From the NCBI RefSeq assembly GCF_900107285.1, contig NZ_FNPK01000013.1:1-64000 (forward strand): a stretch of 64,000 nt of DNA, read 5' to 3'. Every line of letters begins with the position of its first letter. Position 1 is the stretch's first letter. A program made the translations under genes and the position numbers. The notes under the pieces were generated by a model. It did not search any database and had not been told where the DNA came from. It worked only from the letters and a program-made list of their open reading frames with translations. Source of the stretch: Acinetobacter kyonggiensis. GTDB lineage: Bacteria > Pseudomonadota > Gammaproteobacteria > Pseudomonadales > Moraxellaceae. Below are positions 35,194 through 44,487 of this stretch, piece by piece.

Positions 35194-36837
35194 ATGTATT
35201 TATATACTGATTTTGATCAGCAACTGATCAATGAACGTGTTGCACAATTCCGTGACCAAACGGAACGTTATTTAGCGGGTAAATTGACGGAAGATGAATA
35301 CCGTCCGCTACGTCTACAAAATGGTTTATACGTTCAACGCTATGCGCCAATGTTACGTATTGCTGTGCCTTATGGCTTAATGAACTCAAACCAACTGCGT
35401 AAAATTTCGGATTTGGCAAAAGAGTATGATCGTGGGTATGCCCATGTATCAACGCGTCAAAATATTCAGTTTAACTGGCCAGCACTCGAAAATGTACCTG
35501 ACATGTTGGCAGAACTTGCAACAGTTCAAATGCATGCCATTCAAACCTCAGGTAACTGTATTCGTAATACCACGACCGACCAGTATGCTGGTGTGGTGGC
35601 AGGTGAAATTGCAGATCCACGTCCAACCTGTGAATTGATTCGTCAATGGTCAACATTCCATCCAGAATTTGCCTTCTTGCCACGTAAATTTAAAATTGCA
35701 GTCTCTGCATTGGCGGAAACGGATCGTGCAGCGGTTTCATTCCATGATATCGGTGTGTATATCGTGAAGAATGAAGCAGGTGAAATTGGCTATAAAATTA
35801 AAGTTGGTGGTGGTTTAGGCCGTACACCAGTCATTGGTAGCTTTATTCGTGACTTCTTACCACGTGAAGATTTAATCGCCTATTTAGAAGCCGTTTTACG
35901 TGTGTATAACTTGCATGGTCGCCGTGACAACAAATATAAAGCGCGTATCAAAATTTTGGTCAAAGCGTTAACGCCTGCGGTATTTGCGGAGAAAGTTGAA
36001 GCTGAATTTGCGCATACCATTCAGACTTTAAAAATTCAGCCTGAAATTTTGACAAAATTAGACCAAGAATTTACACCGTTTGATTATCAAGATTATGCAG
36101 ATGAAGATTTTACTGAATTGTTTGCAGCTTATCCGAAATTCAAGCAATGGTTTAATATCAACACCAATGCACATAAAGTAACAGGTTATCGTATCGTTAC
36201 GATTTCACTGAAACGTGCTGGTATTGCACCGGGTGATATGAGCACTGAAGAAATGAACTTGATCGCAGATCTTGCAGATCAATATACATTCGGTGAGCTT
36301 CGTACCACGCATGAACAAAATATTTCATTGGTTGATGTACCGCAAAAAGATTTATTTGCAGTATGGCAAGCACTGGAAGTGAATAATTTGGCACGCGCAC
36401 ATATTGGTTTTGTCACCGATATTATTTGCTGTCCGGGCGGTGATTTCTGTTCATTGGCAAATGCGAAATCTATTCCAATCTCTGAAGCGATTTCACGCCG
36501 TTTTGATGATTTAGACACGATTTACAACTTAGGTAAATTGGATCTCAACATCTCTGGCTGTATGAATGCTTGTGGTCATCACCATGTGGGGAATATTGGT
36601 ATTTTAGGTGTCGATAAAAAAGGTGCCGAGTTCTACCAAATTACCTTAGGTGGCAACGCGGATCATGATGCTTCAATTGGTGACATTTTAGGGCCATCAT
36701 TTGCAGCAGATCGTGTACCTGATGTGGTTGAAGAAATTTTAAATACCTATCTTGATCTTCGTACTGAAGGTGAAGAGTTTATAGAAACCTATCGCCGTGT
36801 TGGCATTCAACCCTTTAAGGAGCGTGCATATGCTTAA
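35194..36837 (+). CDS. cysI: Siroheme nitrite/sulfite reductase (assimilatory sulfite reductase)
   Basis: 547 aa. The siroheme-[4Fe-4S] ligands are intact: C413-x5-C419 in C-C-P-G-G-D-F-C and C456-x3-C460 in S-G-C-M-N-A-C-G. The N-terminal ferredoxin-like repeat and an S-T-R-Q-N-I-Q-F-N-W motif are typical. Enzymes of this group reduce sulfite to sulfide for cysteine synthesis. The next gene overlaps by 8 bp and encodes a DUF934 protein, a standard partner of cysI in proteobacteria that lack cysJ beside it. Confidence 0.92.
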   Translation: MYLYTDFDQQLINERVAQFRDQTERYLAGKLTEDEYRPLRLQNGLYVQRYAPMLRIAVPYGLMNSNQLRKISDLAKEYDRGYAHVSTRQNIQFNWPALENVPDMLAELATVQMHAIQTSGNCIRNTTTDQYAGVVAGEIADPRPTCELIRQWSTFHPEFAFLPRKFKIAVSALAETDRAAVSFHDIGVYIVKNEAGEIGYKIKVGGGLGRTPVIGSFIRDFLPREDLIAYLEAVLRVYNLHGRRDNKYKARIKILVKALTPAVFAEKVEAEFAHTIQTLKIQPEILTKLDQEFTPFDYQDYADEDFTELFAAYPKFKQWFNINTNAHKVTGYRIVTISLKRAGIAPGDMSTEEMNLIADLADQYTFGELRTTHEQNISLVDVPQKDLFAVWQALEVNNLARAHIGFVTDIICCPGGDFCSLANAKSIPISEAISRRFDDLDTIYNLGKLDLNISGCMNACGHHHVGNIGILGVDKKGAEFYQITLGGNADHDASIGDILGPSFAADRVPDVVEEILNTYLDLRTEGEEFIETYRRVGIQPFKERAYA

Positions 36838-37315
36838 TACCGCACTACAAGTGCTCTCTAAAGATGGCACGATTGCAGACAATACTTATCAAGTGATTGG
36901 TGAAGATGGCGTGTTGCCACAAGGTGATGTGGTTTTAACCGTTGAACAGTTAGATCAAATTGCAAATGTATCTGGCAAAAAAGCGCTCTACATTACTGTG
37001 GATGCTTCTCCTGAAGTGAACGAATTCCCACTTGATCAACTCGATGCAATCTTTATTGAGTTTGCAGGCTTTAACGATGGTCGTGGTTATTCATTTGCAG
37101 CATTGTTGCGTCGTCAAGGCTATCAAGGCGAACTTCGTGCGACAGGCGATATTTTTAAAGATGTGTTGAACTATTTGAAGCGTTCGGGTTTCGATACTTT
37201 CGTGGTGAAAGAAGGTAAAGATATTCATGAAGCAGCAGCAGGTTTACATGATTTTAAACATCCGTACCAAGCATCGACGGCAGTTGCACAAGCAAGTTAT
37301 CAAACAGGTGCTTAA
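36830..37315 (+). CDS. DUF934 protein, partner of sulfite reductase
   Basis: 161 aa from ATG 36830, preceded by AAGGAG inside the end of cysI; the ATG overlaps the reductase stop region, so translation is coupled. The central F-N-D-G-R-G-Y-S-F-A-A-L-L-R motif (about 79-92) and R-A-T-G-D near 103 define the family. Its exact role in sulfite reduction is not known; an electron-transfer or assembly role has been proposed from gene order only. Confidence 0.9.
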   Translation: MLNTALQVLSKDGTIADNTYQVIGEDGVLPQGDVVLTVEQLDQIANVSGKKALYITVDASPEVNEFPLDQLDAIFIEFAGFNDGRGYSFAALLRRQGYQGELRATGDIFKDVLNYLKRSGFDTFVVKEGKDIHEAAAGLHDFKHPYQASTAVAQASYQTGA

Positions 37316-37331
37316 TTTCAATTAAGTACTT

Positions 37332-37360
37332 AAAAAAGCCGGATAAATTCCGGCTTTTTT
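37332..37360. terminator. Bidirectional terminator between DUF934 and VOC genes
   Basis: A 12-bp stem AAAAAAGCCGGA/TCCGGCTTTTTT with a 5-nt loop (37332-37343, 37349-37360) between convergent genes. Confidence 0.92.
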
Positions 37361-37376
37361 GTATTTCAAGAAAACC

Positions 37377-37817
37377 TTACATTTCTTCTAATTGGCAATT
37401 GACCATCCATTTCACCCCAAATTGATCGGTAAAAGCGCCATACAATGCTCCCCAAAATGTTTTTTCTAAAGGCATTTCAATTTGACCATTTATGGCTAAA
37501 GCATCAAATAAGCGTTTTGCTTCTGCTTGCTCACTGGCATCTAAATTAATTGAAATATAATGATTCGTGCCTTGAGTAAAAACGGTCGAGCTTTGTGCGC
37601 AGAATTGATCACTGGTGTCTGAACCCATTAAGATGGTGAATTCATTGATGGGAAGTGACACATGCAGAATGTAATCTTTTTCTTTATCCGAAACCTGCGC
37701 ATCTGGGAGTTCTGAATATTTTTTTAGAAACGAAAATTCACCACCAAAAACAGATTTATAAAAGTTAAAAGCAGCTTCGGTTTTACCTTGGAAATTGAGG
37801 TAATGATTGAGTTGCAT
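37377..37817 (-). CDS. VOC-family protein (PhnB-like)
   Basis: 146 aa from ATG 37817, where homology begins (Q-L-N-H-Y-L-N-F-Q-G) and GGA lies eight bases upstream. The fold repeats are typical of PhnB/3-demethylubiquinone-like VOC proteins: F-Y-K-S-V-F-G-G near 23-30, H-V-S-L-P-I near 57, and a C-terminal W-G-A-L-Y-G-A-F-T-D-Q-F-G-V-K-W. Metal dependence and substrate are unknown. It converges with the cysI-DUF934 pair. Confidence 0.88.
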   Translation of the reverse strand: MQLNHYLNFQGKTEAAFNFYKSVFGGEFSFLKKYSELPDAQVSDKEKDYILHVSLPINEFTILMGSDTSDQFCAQSSTVFTQGTNHYISINLDASEQAEAKRLFDALAINGQIEMPLEKTFWGALYGAFTDQFGVKWMVNCQLEEM

Positions 37818-37961
37818 CTTGATATGTCCATATTGTTGTTTTGACAGATACAACTTACCAGCTCATATCCCAAATATTAATGAATAAATTGTAATCAAAA
37901 AAAATCCCTCAATGATGAGGGATAAAGTTCTCTCCCGATGGGAGAAAGCTAGAGAGGGGGA

Positions 37962-39137
37962 TTATAGTAATTCGATTGCTACAGCAGTTGCTTCACCGCC
38001 ACCAATACATAAAGCAGCAATCCCTTTTTTACCGCCAGTACGTTTTAAGGCATGGATTAAAGTCAAAATAATACGTGAACCTGTAGAGCCGACAGGATGA
38101 CCGAGTGCGCAAGCACCGCCATGAATATTCACTTTTTCCGCATCCAATTTAAAGTCATCAATTGGGCACATAGTAACCATCGCAAATGCTTCATTGATTT
38201 CCCACAGATCGACATCGGAAGCCGTCCAGCCCGCTTTATCCAATGCTTTTTGAATTGCACCCACTGGTGCAATAGTGAATTCTGAAGGGTGCTGAGAATT
38301 TGATGCATAAGCCACAATTTTCGCAAGCGGGTTTAAACCTTTTGCCGCTGCATTGTCCGCAGACGTTAATACTAATGCAGAAGCACCATCAGAAATGGAG
38401 CTGGCATTTGCAGCGGTAATAGTGCCATCTTTGGCAAAGGCAGGGCGTAGCGTTGGGATTTTATCAATATTGGCATTAAACGGTTGTTCATCTTTATCAA
38501 TGACAACATCGCCTTTACGTGATGAAACCGTAACTGCTACGATTTCATCTACAAAATAGCCTTCGGTAATGGCTGTTTGTGCGCGTTTAAGTGAACGAAT
38601 GGCAAAGTCATCCATTTGTTGGCGAGTATAGCCTCGAGTGTTAGCCATATCTTGAGCAAAAGAACCCATTAGGCGACCTGTTTCAGCATCTTCTAAGCCA
38701 TCAACGAACATATGATCTTTGATTTCACCATGACCCATGCGGTAACCACCACGTGCCTTTGGTAACACATAAGGTGCATTGGTCATGGATTCCATACCGC
38801 CTGCGACCACAATTTCAGCAGAACCAGCTTTAATCATATCTGCTGCTTGCATGACCGCTTTCATGCCAGAACCACATAACTTGTTAATAGTGACTGCACC
38901 TGTTGAGTCAGGAAGACCCGCTTGGCGCATTGCTTGGCGTGCAGGGCCTTGCTTTAATCCAGCAGGAAGTACGCAGCCCATAATGACTTCTTCAACATCG
39001 GTTGGTTGTAATCCTGAACGAGCAATTGCTGCTTTAATAGATGCGGCACCCAGTTCGGGTGCTGTTACAGCAGCTAAACTTCCTTGAAAACCGCCCATTG
39101 CTGTACGTGCACCATTTACAATTACGATGTCTGTCAT
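37962..39137 (-). CDS. Acetyl-CoA acetyltransferase (biosynthetic-type thiolase)
   Basis: 391 aa. The catalytic Cys lies in N-K-L-C-G-S-G-M-K-A (about 85-94), followed by V-A-G-G-M-E-S-M-T, N-E-A-F-A-M, G-G-A-C-A-L-G-H-P-V-G and C-I-G-G-G-E-A. The sequence is of the AtoB/PhaA type that interconverts acetyl-CoA and acetoacetyl-CoA. It is distinct from the beta-oxidation thiolase at 25007. CGGAGC precedes the ATG. It stands alone without an adjacent CoA-transferase or reductase. Confidence 0.92.
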   Translation of the reverse strand: MTDIVIVNGARTAMGGFQGSLAAVTAPELGAASIKAAIARSGLQPTDVEEVIMGCVLPAGLKQGPARQAMRQAGLPDSTGAVTINKLCGSGMKAVMQAADMIKAGSAEIVVAGGMESMTNAPYVLPKARGGYRMGHGEIKDHMFVDGLEDAETGRLMGSFAQDMANTRGYTRQQMDDFAIRSLKRAQTAITEGYFVDEIVAVTVSSRKGDVVIDKDEQPFNANIDKIPTLRPAFAKDGTITAANASSISDGASALVLTSADNAAAKGLNPLAKIVAYASNSQHPSEFTIAPVGAIQKALDKAGWTASDVDLWEINEAFAMVTMCPIDDFKLDAEKVNIHGGACALGHPVGSTGSRIILTLIHALKRTGGKKGIAALCIGGGEATAVAIELL

Positions 39138-39250
39138 TGTTTTGCTCCGATATTTACTTTTAACTAAATTATTTTCTAAACTTAAGCAGTATATTGAAAA
39201 AAACAGAGGAATAAAGTCTGATCAGTCTCTAGTTGTAGACTCATGGGTTC

Positions 39251-39772
39251 TTAGCAAGTGAAGGGCTTTTCAATGCGAACATTTCCCATCTGACTGAGTA
39301 TGATTTTATGCGATGCTTGCTGAGCAGTGGAGCAATAATAAAAACTACCATTCGAACCAATAGGAAGACCATTGGCTGCTTGAAAAGTTAAACTGGGAAT
39401 GCTTAGTGTTCCTCTCCAATTTAAATTACCATATTTTAAATCGGTTGATTCGGTCAGGATAATGTATTCATTGGCATCCACCTGTCGGTTTTTATTAGAA
39501 TCGATAAAAATAATAAAACCTGAATTCCAATGGTTCACTTGACAATTTAATTTATCTTGGCTGGGACAAATAACCACATTGCTATGTTGAAGAGCTGCAT
39601 GTGACTTTGCAAATTGAATGCTTGAAATCAGTTTGTTGGTGGTTTTGATTGTTTCTTGTTTAGCCATGATTTCATGAAAATAAGGTAGAGCAAGGATTGT
39701 AATAATCGCTAAAATAGCGACCGTAATGATCAGCTCTATGAGCGTAAAACCATTTTTTTGTTTAAAAAACAT
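39251..39772 (-). CDS. FimT/GspH-type minor pseudopilin
   Basis: 173 aa. A classical type IV prepilin leader K-Q-K-N-G-F-T-L-I-E-L-I has the G/F cleavage site at residues 8-9 and Glu5 of the mature protein, followed by the hydrophobic helix. The rest fits the GspH/FimT beta-rich domain, with a cysteine near the C-terminus (Y-Y-C, and final T-C) that may pair. It stands alone between a thiolase gene and ompA, away from any pil operon. It probably acts as a minor pilin for type IV pili or natural transformation. Confidence 0.88.
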   Translation of the reverse strand: MFFKQKNGFTLIELIITVAILAIITILALPYFHEIMAKQETIKTTNKLISSIQFAKSHAALQHSNVVICPSQDKLNCQVNHWNSGFIIFIDSNKNRQVDANEYIILTESTDLKYGNLNWRGTLSIPSLTFQAANGLPIGSNGSFYYCSTAQQASHKIILSQMGNVRIEKPFTC

Positions 39773-40142
39773 TGAATTAACCTTTTGGTGTATTTTTTTA
39801 ATTGTTTATGTTATTAATGTTTTGTTTTTAATCGTTTTTTCTGTAAGTAATATTTATTACTCAACTTTTAAGAAAACTGTTAAAATAATTCGCAAGTGAC
39901 CATAAGCTATTCGCAACAAAAAATTGAGTAAAAAATTACCGAATTACAACGGAAATTGTAAGTAATTTTGTCAATAATTCACTTGATTAAATTTATCAAG
40001 CACTTGGAAAAAAAATAAAGTGTTTGTATGATTCATAGTGAGTAGCTTAAAAATAAAACTGGGTATTAGAAAACCTATTTCAGGATAGCCAAATTTTAGG
40101 CTTGAGCTTGAACAACAATTGTTATCTCTGGAGGATAAATCC
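39773..40142. other. Long AT-rich ompA leader/promoter region
   Basis: 370 bp between the divergent pilin and ompA genes. It is strongly AT-rich, with no ORF bearing a ribosome site except an in-frame extension of ompA. It must hold the strong ompA promoter and a long untranslated leader. GGAGG at 40131-40135 is the ompA ribosome site. I could not fix the transcription start. Confidence 0.55.
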
Positions 40143-41216
40143 ATGAAAATGAGTCGTATTGCACTAGCTATGCTAGTTGCTGCACCTTTAGCTGCTGCGA
40201 ATGCTGGCGTAACTATTACCCCATTAATGGTTGGTTATAACTTTAACGAAACTCAACACAACAATAGCGGTAAACTATTCTCTGGTGTTGAAGATGCAGA
40301 TAATCAAGTAGCTTTACAAGACGATTTATTCGTTGGTGCTGCGATTGGTGTTGAATTAACGCCATGGTTAGGTTTTGAAGTTGAATATTCTCAAGTAAAG
40401 GGTGATATTGAAGCTACTCGCCAAAATACTGATGTTGTTGATGGGACTAAAGTAGCTGAATATAAAAAACAGCAACTTGCTGGTAACTTCTATGCAACTT
40501 CTGACTTAATCACTAAAAACTATGACAGCAAAATCAAGCCGTATGTATTACTAGGTGCTGGTCATGTTAAATATGAAGGTCAAGGCGAAGCTGCTGATTG
40601 GGAAGAAGAAAGTACAATTGGTAATGCAGGTCTTGGTGCTTTCTGGCGCTTAAACGATGCTTTGTCTTTACGTACAGAAGCTCGTAGTACTTATAACTTT
40701 GACAACAAATTTTGGGACTATACAGCTTTAGCTGGTCTAAATGTTGTTCTTGGTGGTCACTTGAAACCAGCTGCACCTGTAGTTGAAGTTGCTGTCGTTG
40801 AACCTGTTGTTCCAGTTCAACCAGTTCCACAAGAGTTGACTGAAGACCTTAACATGGAACTTCGTGTGTTCTTTGATACAAACAAATCAAACATCAAAGA
40901 TCAATACAAACCAGAAATTGCTAAAGTTGCTGAAAAGTTAGTTGAATATCCAAACGCTACTGCTCGCATCGAAGGTCACACAGATAACACTGGTCCACGT
41001 GCATTAAACGAACGTTTATCTTTGGCTCGTGCTAACTCTGTTAAATCTTCACTTGTAAATGAATACAATGTAGATCCAGCTCGTTTGTCTACTCAAGGTT
41101 TTGCTTGGGATCAACCGATTGCTGACAACAAAACTAAAGAAGGTCGTGCTATGAACCGTCGTGTATTCGCGACTATTTCTGGTAGCCGTACTGTAATTGC
41201 TCAACCAGCTCAATAA
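40143..41216 (+). CDS. ompA: Outer membrane protein OmpA
   Basis: 357 aa from ATG 40143, preceded by GGAGG; an in-frame start at 40119 would destroy the signal peptide. Signal peptide [14 protein letters not shown] to A-N-A at about 20-22. An eight-stranded barrel follows, then a Pro/Val-rich hinge (about 220-235) and the OmpA-like peptidoglycan domain with [10 protein letters not shown] and R-L-S-L-A-R-A, supplying the Asp and Arg that bind diaminopimelate. This is the slow porin and adhesin typical of Acinetobacter. Confidence 0.97.
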   Translation: MKMSRIALAMLVAAPLAAANAGVTITPLMVGYNFNETQHNNSGKLFSGVEDADNQVALQDDLFVGAAIGVELTPWLGFEVEYSQVKGDIEATRQNTDVVDGTKVAEYKKQQLAGNFYATSDLITKNYDSKIKPYVLLGAGHVKYEGQGEAADWEEESTIGNAGLGAFWRLNDALSLRTEARSTYNFDNKFWDYTALAGLNVVLGGHLKPAAPVVEVAVVEPVVPVQPVPQELTEDLNMELRVFFDTNKSNIKDQYKPEIAKVAEKLVEYPNATARIEGHTDNTGPRALNERLSLARANSVKSSLVNEYNVDPARLSTQGFAWDQPIADNKTKEGRAMNRRVFATISGSRTVIAQPAQ

Positions 41217-41235
41217 TTTATTATTGAACTGAGTT

Positions 41236-41263
41236 AAAAAAGCAGCCGTCAGGCTGCTTTTTT
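41236..41263 (+). terminator. ompA terminator
   Basis: A 12-bp stem AAAAAAGCAGCC/GGCTGCTTTTTT with a GTCA loop (41236-41247, 41252-41263), 20 bp after the stop. Confidence 0.93.
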
Positions 41264-41300
41264 TATGAAGAAAAATTTATTTTTATAATGGGTAATTTAC

Positions 41301-41586
41301 ATAAATTAAAAAATGTTCAATATTCGATTTTTTTAAATCAGCACTGTCTCATTTGATCGATTCAGTTTTTATGCCTTTGCATCGGCATGAGCGCTACTTT
41401 TGAAAGGTTAAGCACTAGCACGGCTACGCAAGACAAAAACCTTTTGTTTCCTATACACAATATCCTGAGCAGGTTTTAATGTACTGCATTTAAAATGCAG
41501 CGCAAGGATGGGAAACGTGTGCTATCCATGTCATATTCATGAATCCAATACTTACTAAAATTTATTTTTAATTTTGGCTTTACGAA
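41301..41586 (+). repeat. Structured intergenic repeat, family 1, copy 2
   Basis: 286 bp aligned with 21864-22157, same strand. The hairpin stem ATGCC/GGCAT (41371-41375, 41384-41388) is kept while its loop has changed. In the long helix, GTTTCCT+ATCCT (41446-41452, 41462-41466) pairs with AGGAT+GGGAAAC (41505-41516); the one change from copy 1 (C to T) keeps pairing as G-U. The final hairpin of copy 1 is degenerate here. It follows directly after the ompA terminator, as copy 1 follows the GNAT gene. Confidence 0.75.
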
Positions 41587-41880
41587 CCACTTCTGTTGAC
41601 CAAAAAGCACCCTATGAAAAAAGTCTAATAATTCAAAGTCGGAGTTATTACATGCTGAGTTTGATTTTTACTCATGTAATTTTCTGCTCTGTGGTTGAAC
41701 CCAGCCTTTGTGACTCAAGACATTTCACCCGCATAAAAGTGATTAAAATTTTACTCAGATCTGCACAAGAACAATCATCTTTTAAAGTGCTTTATTTTGC
41801 ATGATTGTGGCTTGTTGAGAAGTTGGCTATAGCTATATCAAAAGACCCAGTTGCCCAGACATTTATGATTTTTGCACAAT
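41587..41880. other. Intergenic, no gene supported
   Basis: About 290 bp after the family 1 repeat. A 76-codon frame (41574-41804) begins inside the repeat, lacks a ribosome site and resembles nothing I know. No hairpin, tRNA or repeat was recognised. Confidence 0.45.
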
Positions 41881-41907
41881 AAAAAAACAGCCCGAAGGCT
41901 GCTTTTT
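41881..41907 (-). terminator. Terminator of the amino acid permease gene
   Basis: On the reverse strand AAAAAGCAGCC-TTCG-GGCTG is followed by a run of seven T (stem 41888-41892 with 41897-41901, extended by A/T flanks), just downstream of the stop at 41922. Confidence 0.88.
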
Positions 41908-41921
41908 ATTTCAGTGGCAAG

Positions 41922-43388
41922 TTAATCATTTTCTACATTGACAGGTTGTACATCCATGTCTTTATATGGAATAAGCTTGGTTTTATATTTCCATTTATAA
42001 CCTAACCAAATGACAAGAAAGAGCGGAATACTAATGTAAGTCGAAGCCAAACCTAGCCAATCTACTTTTCCACCAATCAGTGCTTCATAGTTTTGACCTA
42101 GAATAATGATCGAGCAGAGGATAAAGGCGAACCATGGTGCAAAAGGGAAGAACTTTGCTGTATATGCTAAGTCTTCCAGTTTATACCCTTGCGCTAAATA
42201 GCCTTTACGGAAACGATAGTGTGAAATCGCAATACCTAACCAGACGATAAAGCCACACATTCCTGACATATTAAGCAACCAATTGAACACTTGTTGCTCA
42301 CCAATAAATGTGGTTAAGAAACAGAGTGCTGCAATTGCAGTCGTTGCATAAAGTGCATTCATGGGTACACCACGAGTATCGAGTTTTGCAAACCATTTCG
42401 GTGCACGACCTTCACGTGCCATGTCAAATAGCATACGTGTAGATGAATACATTCCCGAGTTACCCGCAGATAAAATGGCAGTTAAGATGACTGCATTCAT
42501 TAAACTTGCAGCAAAGGCAAAACCTGCTTTTTCATACAATAATGTAAATGGCGAAAGGGTGATGTTATCACTAGCCGCGGCTTGTAAAAGACGAGGATCA
42601 TCATAAGCGACAAGTGTGCCAATAATGAAAATACACACCACATAAAATAATAGGATTCGCCAAAAAATTTGCTTAATGGCAACAGGAATGGTTTTTTTAG
42701 GATCTTTAGATTCTCCTGCGGCAACCCCGACCATTTCTGTACCTTGGAAGGAGAATCCGGCAATCATGGCCACCCCAATCATGGCTTGTAGTCCACCGAC
42801 AAAAGGCGCATCACCTTTGGTCCAGTTGGAGAAAGTGACCATATTCGGTGTTAGGATGATTTTTGCAATCATGGCAATGCCAATAATAATAAAGACAATA
42901 ATCGCAATGACCTTGACCAGTGAGAATAAAAATTCACTTTCACCAAAACTTTTCACGGTCAGTGAATTAATTGCAAAAATAATCGCAAGGAAAATGGCAC
43001 TCCAGTAGAAACCTGGAATATCTGGAAACCAAAATTTCATAATGAACTGAACCGCAACCAGTTCAAAAGCAACCGTGATTGCCCAGTTGTACCAATAGTT
43101 CCAACCCAAGGCGAAACCAAAACCGCCTTCTACATATTTAGTACCATAGGTAAAAAATGCACCTGAAGTGGGGTTGTGCGTGGCAAGTTCGCCCAAACTT
43201 GTCATTAAGAAATAAATCATTACACCAATAAGCGCATAAGCGAGTAATGCACCGCCGGGACCTGCATTGGCAATGGTTGCACCAGAAGCGAGGAATAAAC
43301 CTGTGCCGATGGAGCCACCAATCGCAATCATATTCAGATGGCGAGCACCAAGTTTACGCTGTAAGTGTGGTTGATCAATTTCACTCAT
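41922..43388 (-). CDS. Amino acid permease, APC superfamily (LysP-like)
   Basis: 488 aa with twelve predicted helices. The first helix motif M-I-A-I-G-G-S-I-G-T-G-L-F-L-A-S-G and the downstream A-G-P-G-G-A-L-L-A-Y, T-S-L-G-E-L-A and F-A-L-G-W-N-Y-W-Y-N-W-A segments match the amino acid transporter family and in particular the lysine permease LysP (similar length). The ATG overlaps the stop codon of rsmC in TAATG, so translation is probably coupled. Specificity for lysine is inferred from recalled similarity only. Confidence 0.88.
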   Translation of the reverse strand: MSEIDQPHLQRKLGARHLNMIAIGGSIGTGLFLASGATIANAGPGGALLAYALIGVMIYFLMTSLGELATHNPTSGAFFTYGTKYVEGGFGFALGWNYWYNWAITVAFELVAVQFIMKFWFPDIPGFYWSAIFLAIIFAINSLTVKSFGESEFLFSLVKVIAIIVFIIIGIAMIAKIILTPNMVTFSNWTKGDAPFVGGLQAMIGVAMIAGFSFQGTEMVGVAAGESKDPKKTIPVAIKQIFWRILLFYVVCIFIIGTLVAYDDPRLLQAAASDNITLSPFTLLYEKAGFAFAASLMNAVILTAILSAGNSGMYSSTRMLFDMAREGRAPKWFAKLDTRGVPMNALYATTAIAALCFLTTFIGEQQVFNWLLNMSGMCGFIVWLGIAISHYRFRKGYLAQGYKLEDLAYTAKFFPFAPWFAFILCSIIILGQNYEALIGGKVDWLGLASTYISIPLFLVIWLGYKWKYKTKLIPYKDMDVQPVNVEND

Positions 43389-44422
43389 TATTGTTCCTTA
43401 GATTTCTTTTGAGTGTTGGCGAACAGCACTTTAAAGCCTTGTTGATCGGCTTTGGTTGTACATTGACCAAAATTTTGCTCAATTAATAATGGATAATTTA
43501 GAAAGCGATTGGCTACAATCCATAATTCACCGCCCGATTTTAAATGACGTCGTGATGTTTTACATAAACTCTCACTGGCGTTGTAATCGGTTTGGATACC
43601 TTGATGGAATGGCGGATTACTGACAATGGCATGCAAGAATAGCGGTGCATCTTCAATACCAGTCACTGCTGTAATTTCAAGTTGTTCTGGCGCAAGATTG
43701 TTTTTTTCAAAGGTCATTTGGGTGGAAGCCAAAGCAAAAGCATCAACATCCATGGCAAAAATCCGATTTTTTGGATTTAATTTTGCTAAATAAGCACTGA
43801 TGACACCCGAACCACACCCAAAGTCGGCAATTTTACCCGCAGTGACTTGTGATAAATAAGGTAACAGCACCGCAGTACCAATATCTAAGCGATTTTGACT
43901 AAATACGCCCGGTAAGGCACAGATATTTAAGTCACCATTGGGTGTAGGAACGGTATATTGTTGTGCCCAATCATCTAGTTTTTTGGCAACCACAGTTTTT
44001 TCAACCGTCATTTGCCACATCTGACAGTGACGTGCGCTATCTAATTTACAGGCTGGGCCAAACGGCAGTAATTGTTTGGCAGCACGTTCAACCCCCGCTT
44101 TTTTTTCTCCAACAAGGAAAACTGAAGCACCAACATTTAAGCGGCTAACCACATTATGTAGGATGTAATTCAGCAGTTCTTTTGACTTCGGGACAAAAAT
44201 AATCGCTTGATCAAAATCATCTGCAGGAAGATCTACACCAAAATGTACATTGGCTTGTTGGGACTGAAAATATTGTAATTCGTTATAGTTCCATGTCCAT
44301 ATACATGGAGTGATGTCTTTTTCTAAATTGGAAAGTAAGTCATCCGTAGGTGCATTAATGAGTAGTACACGTCCAGACAGATATTCGTGCTGTCGAATGA
44401 CAACTTCACTTCTAGGATCCAT
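43388..44422 (-). CDS. rsmC: 16S rRNA (guanine1207-N2)-methyltransferase
   Basis: 344 aa with the duplicated methyltransferase plan of RsmC: a degenerate N-terminal half and a catalytic C-terminal half with [14 protein letters not shown] (about 205-218), M-D-V-D-A-F-A, and S-N-P-P-F-H-Q-G (about 271-278; N-P-P-F marks exocyclic amino methylation). It modifies G1207 of 16S rRNA. It precedes the permease gene with a one-base overlap, an unusual pairing of functions. Confidence 0.92.
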   Translation of the reverse strand: MDPRSEVVIRQHEYLSGRVLLINAPTDDLLSNLEKDITPCIWTWNYNELQYFQSQQANVHFGVDLPADDFDQAIIFVPKSKELLNYILHNVVSRLNVGASVFLVGEKKAGVERAAKQLLPFGPACKLDSARHCQMWQMTVEKTVVAKKLDDWAQQYTVPTPNGDLNICALPGVFSQNRLDIGTAVLLPYLSQVTAGKIADFGCGSGVISAYLAKLNPKNRIFAMDVDAFALASTQMTFEKNNLAPEQLEITAVTGIEDAPLFLHAIVSNPPFHQGIQTDYNASESLCKTSRRHLKSGGELWIVANRFLNYPLLIEQNFGQCTTKADQQGFKVLFANTQKKSKEQ

Positions 44423-44487
44423 TTTTTATCTCGCCATTGAAAAACTCTGCCCAGACAATGCTGGGCAGGGTTGATGCTGAAATGAAA

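Noticed and set aside
41574..41804. 76-codon forward frame after ompA
   Set aside because: It starts inside the family 1 repeat, lacks a ribosome site and the composition is not convincing.
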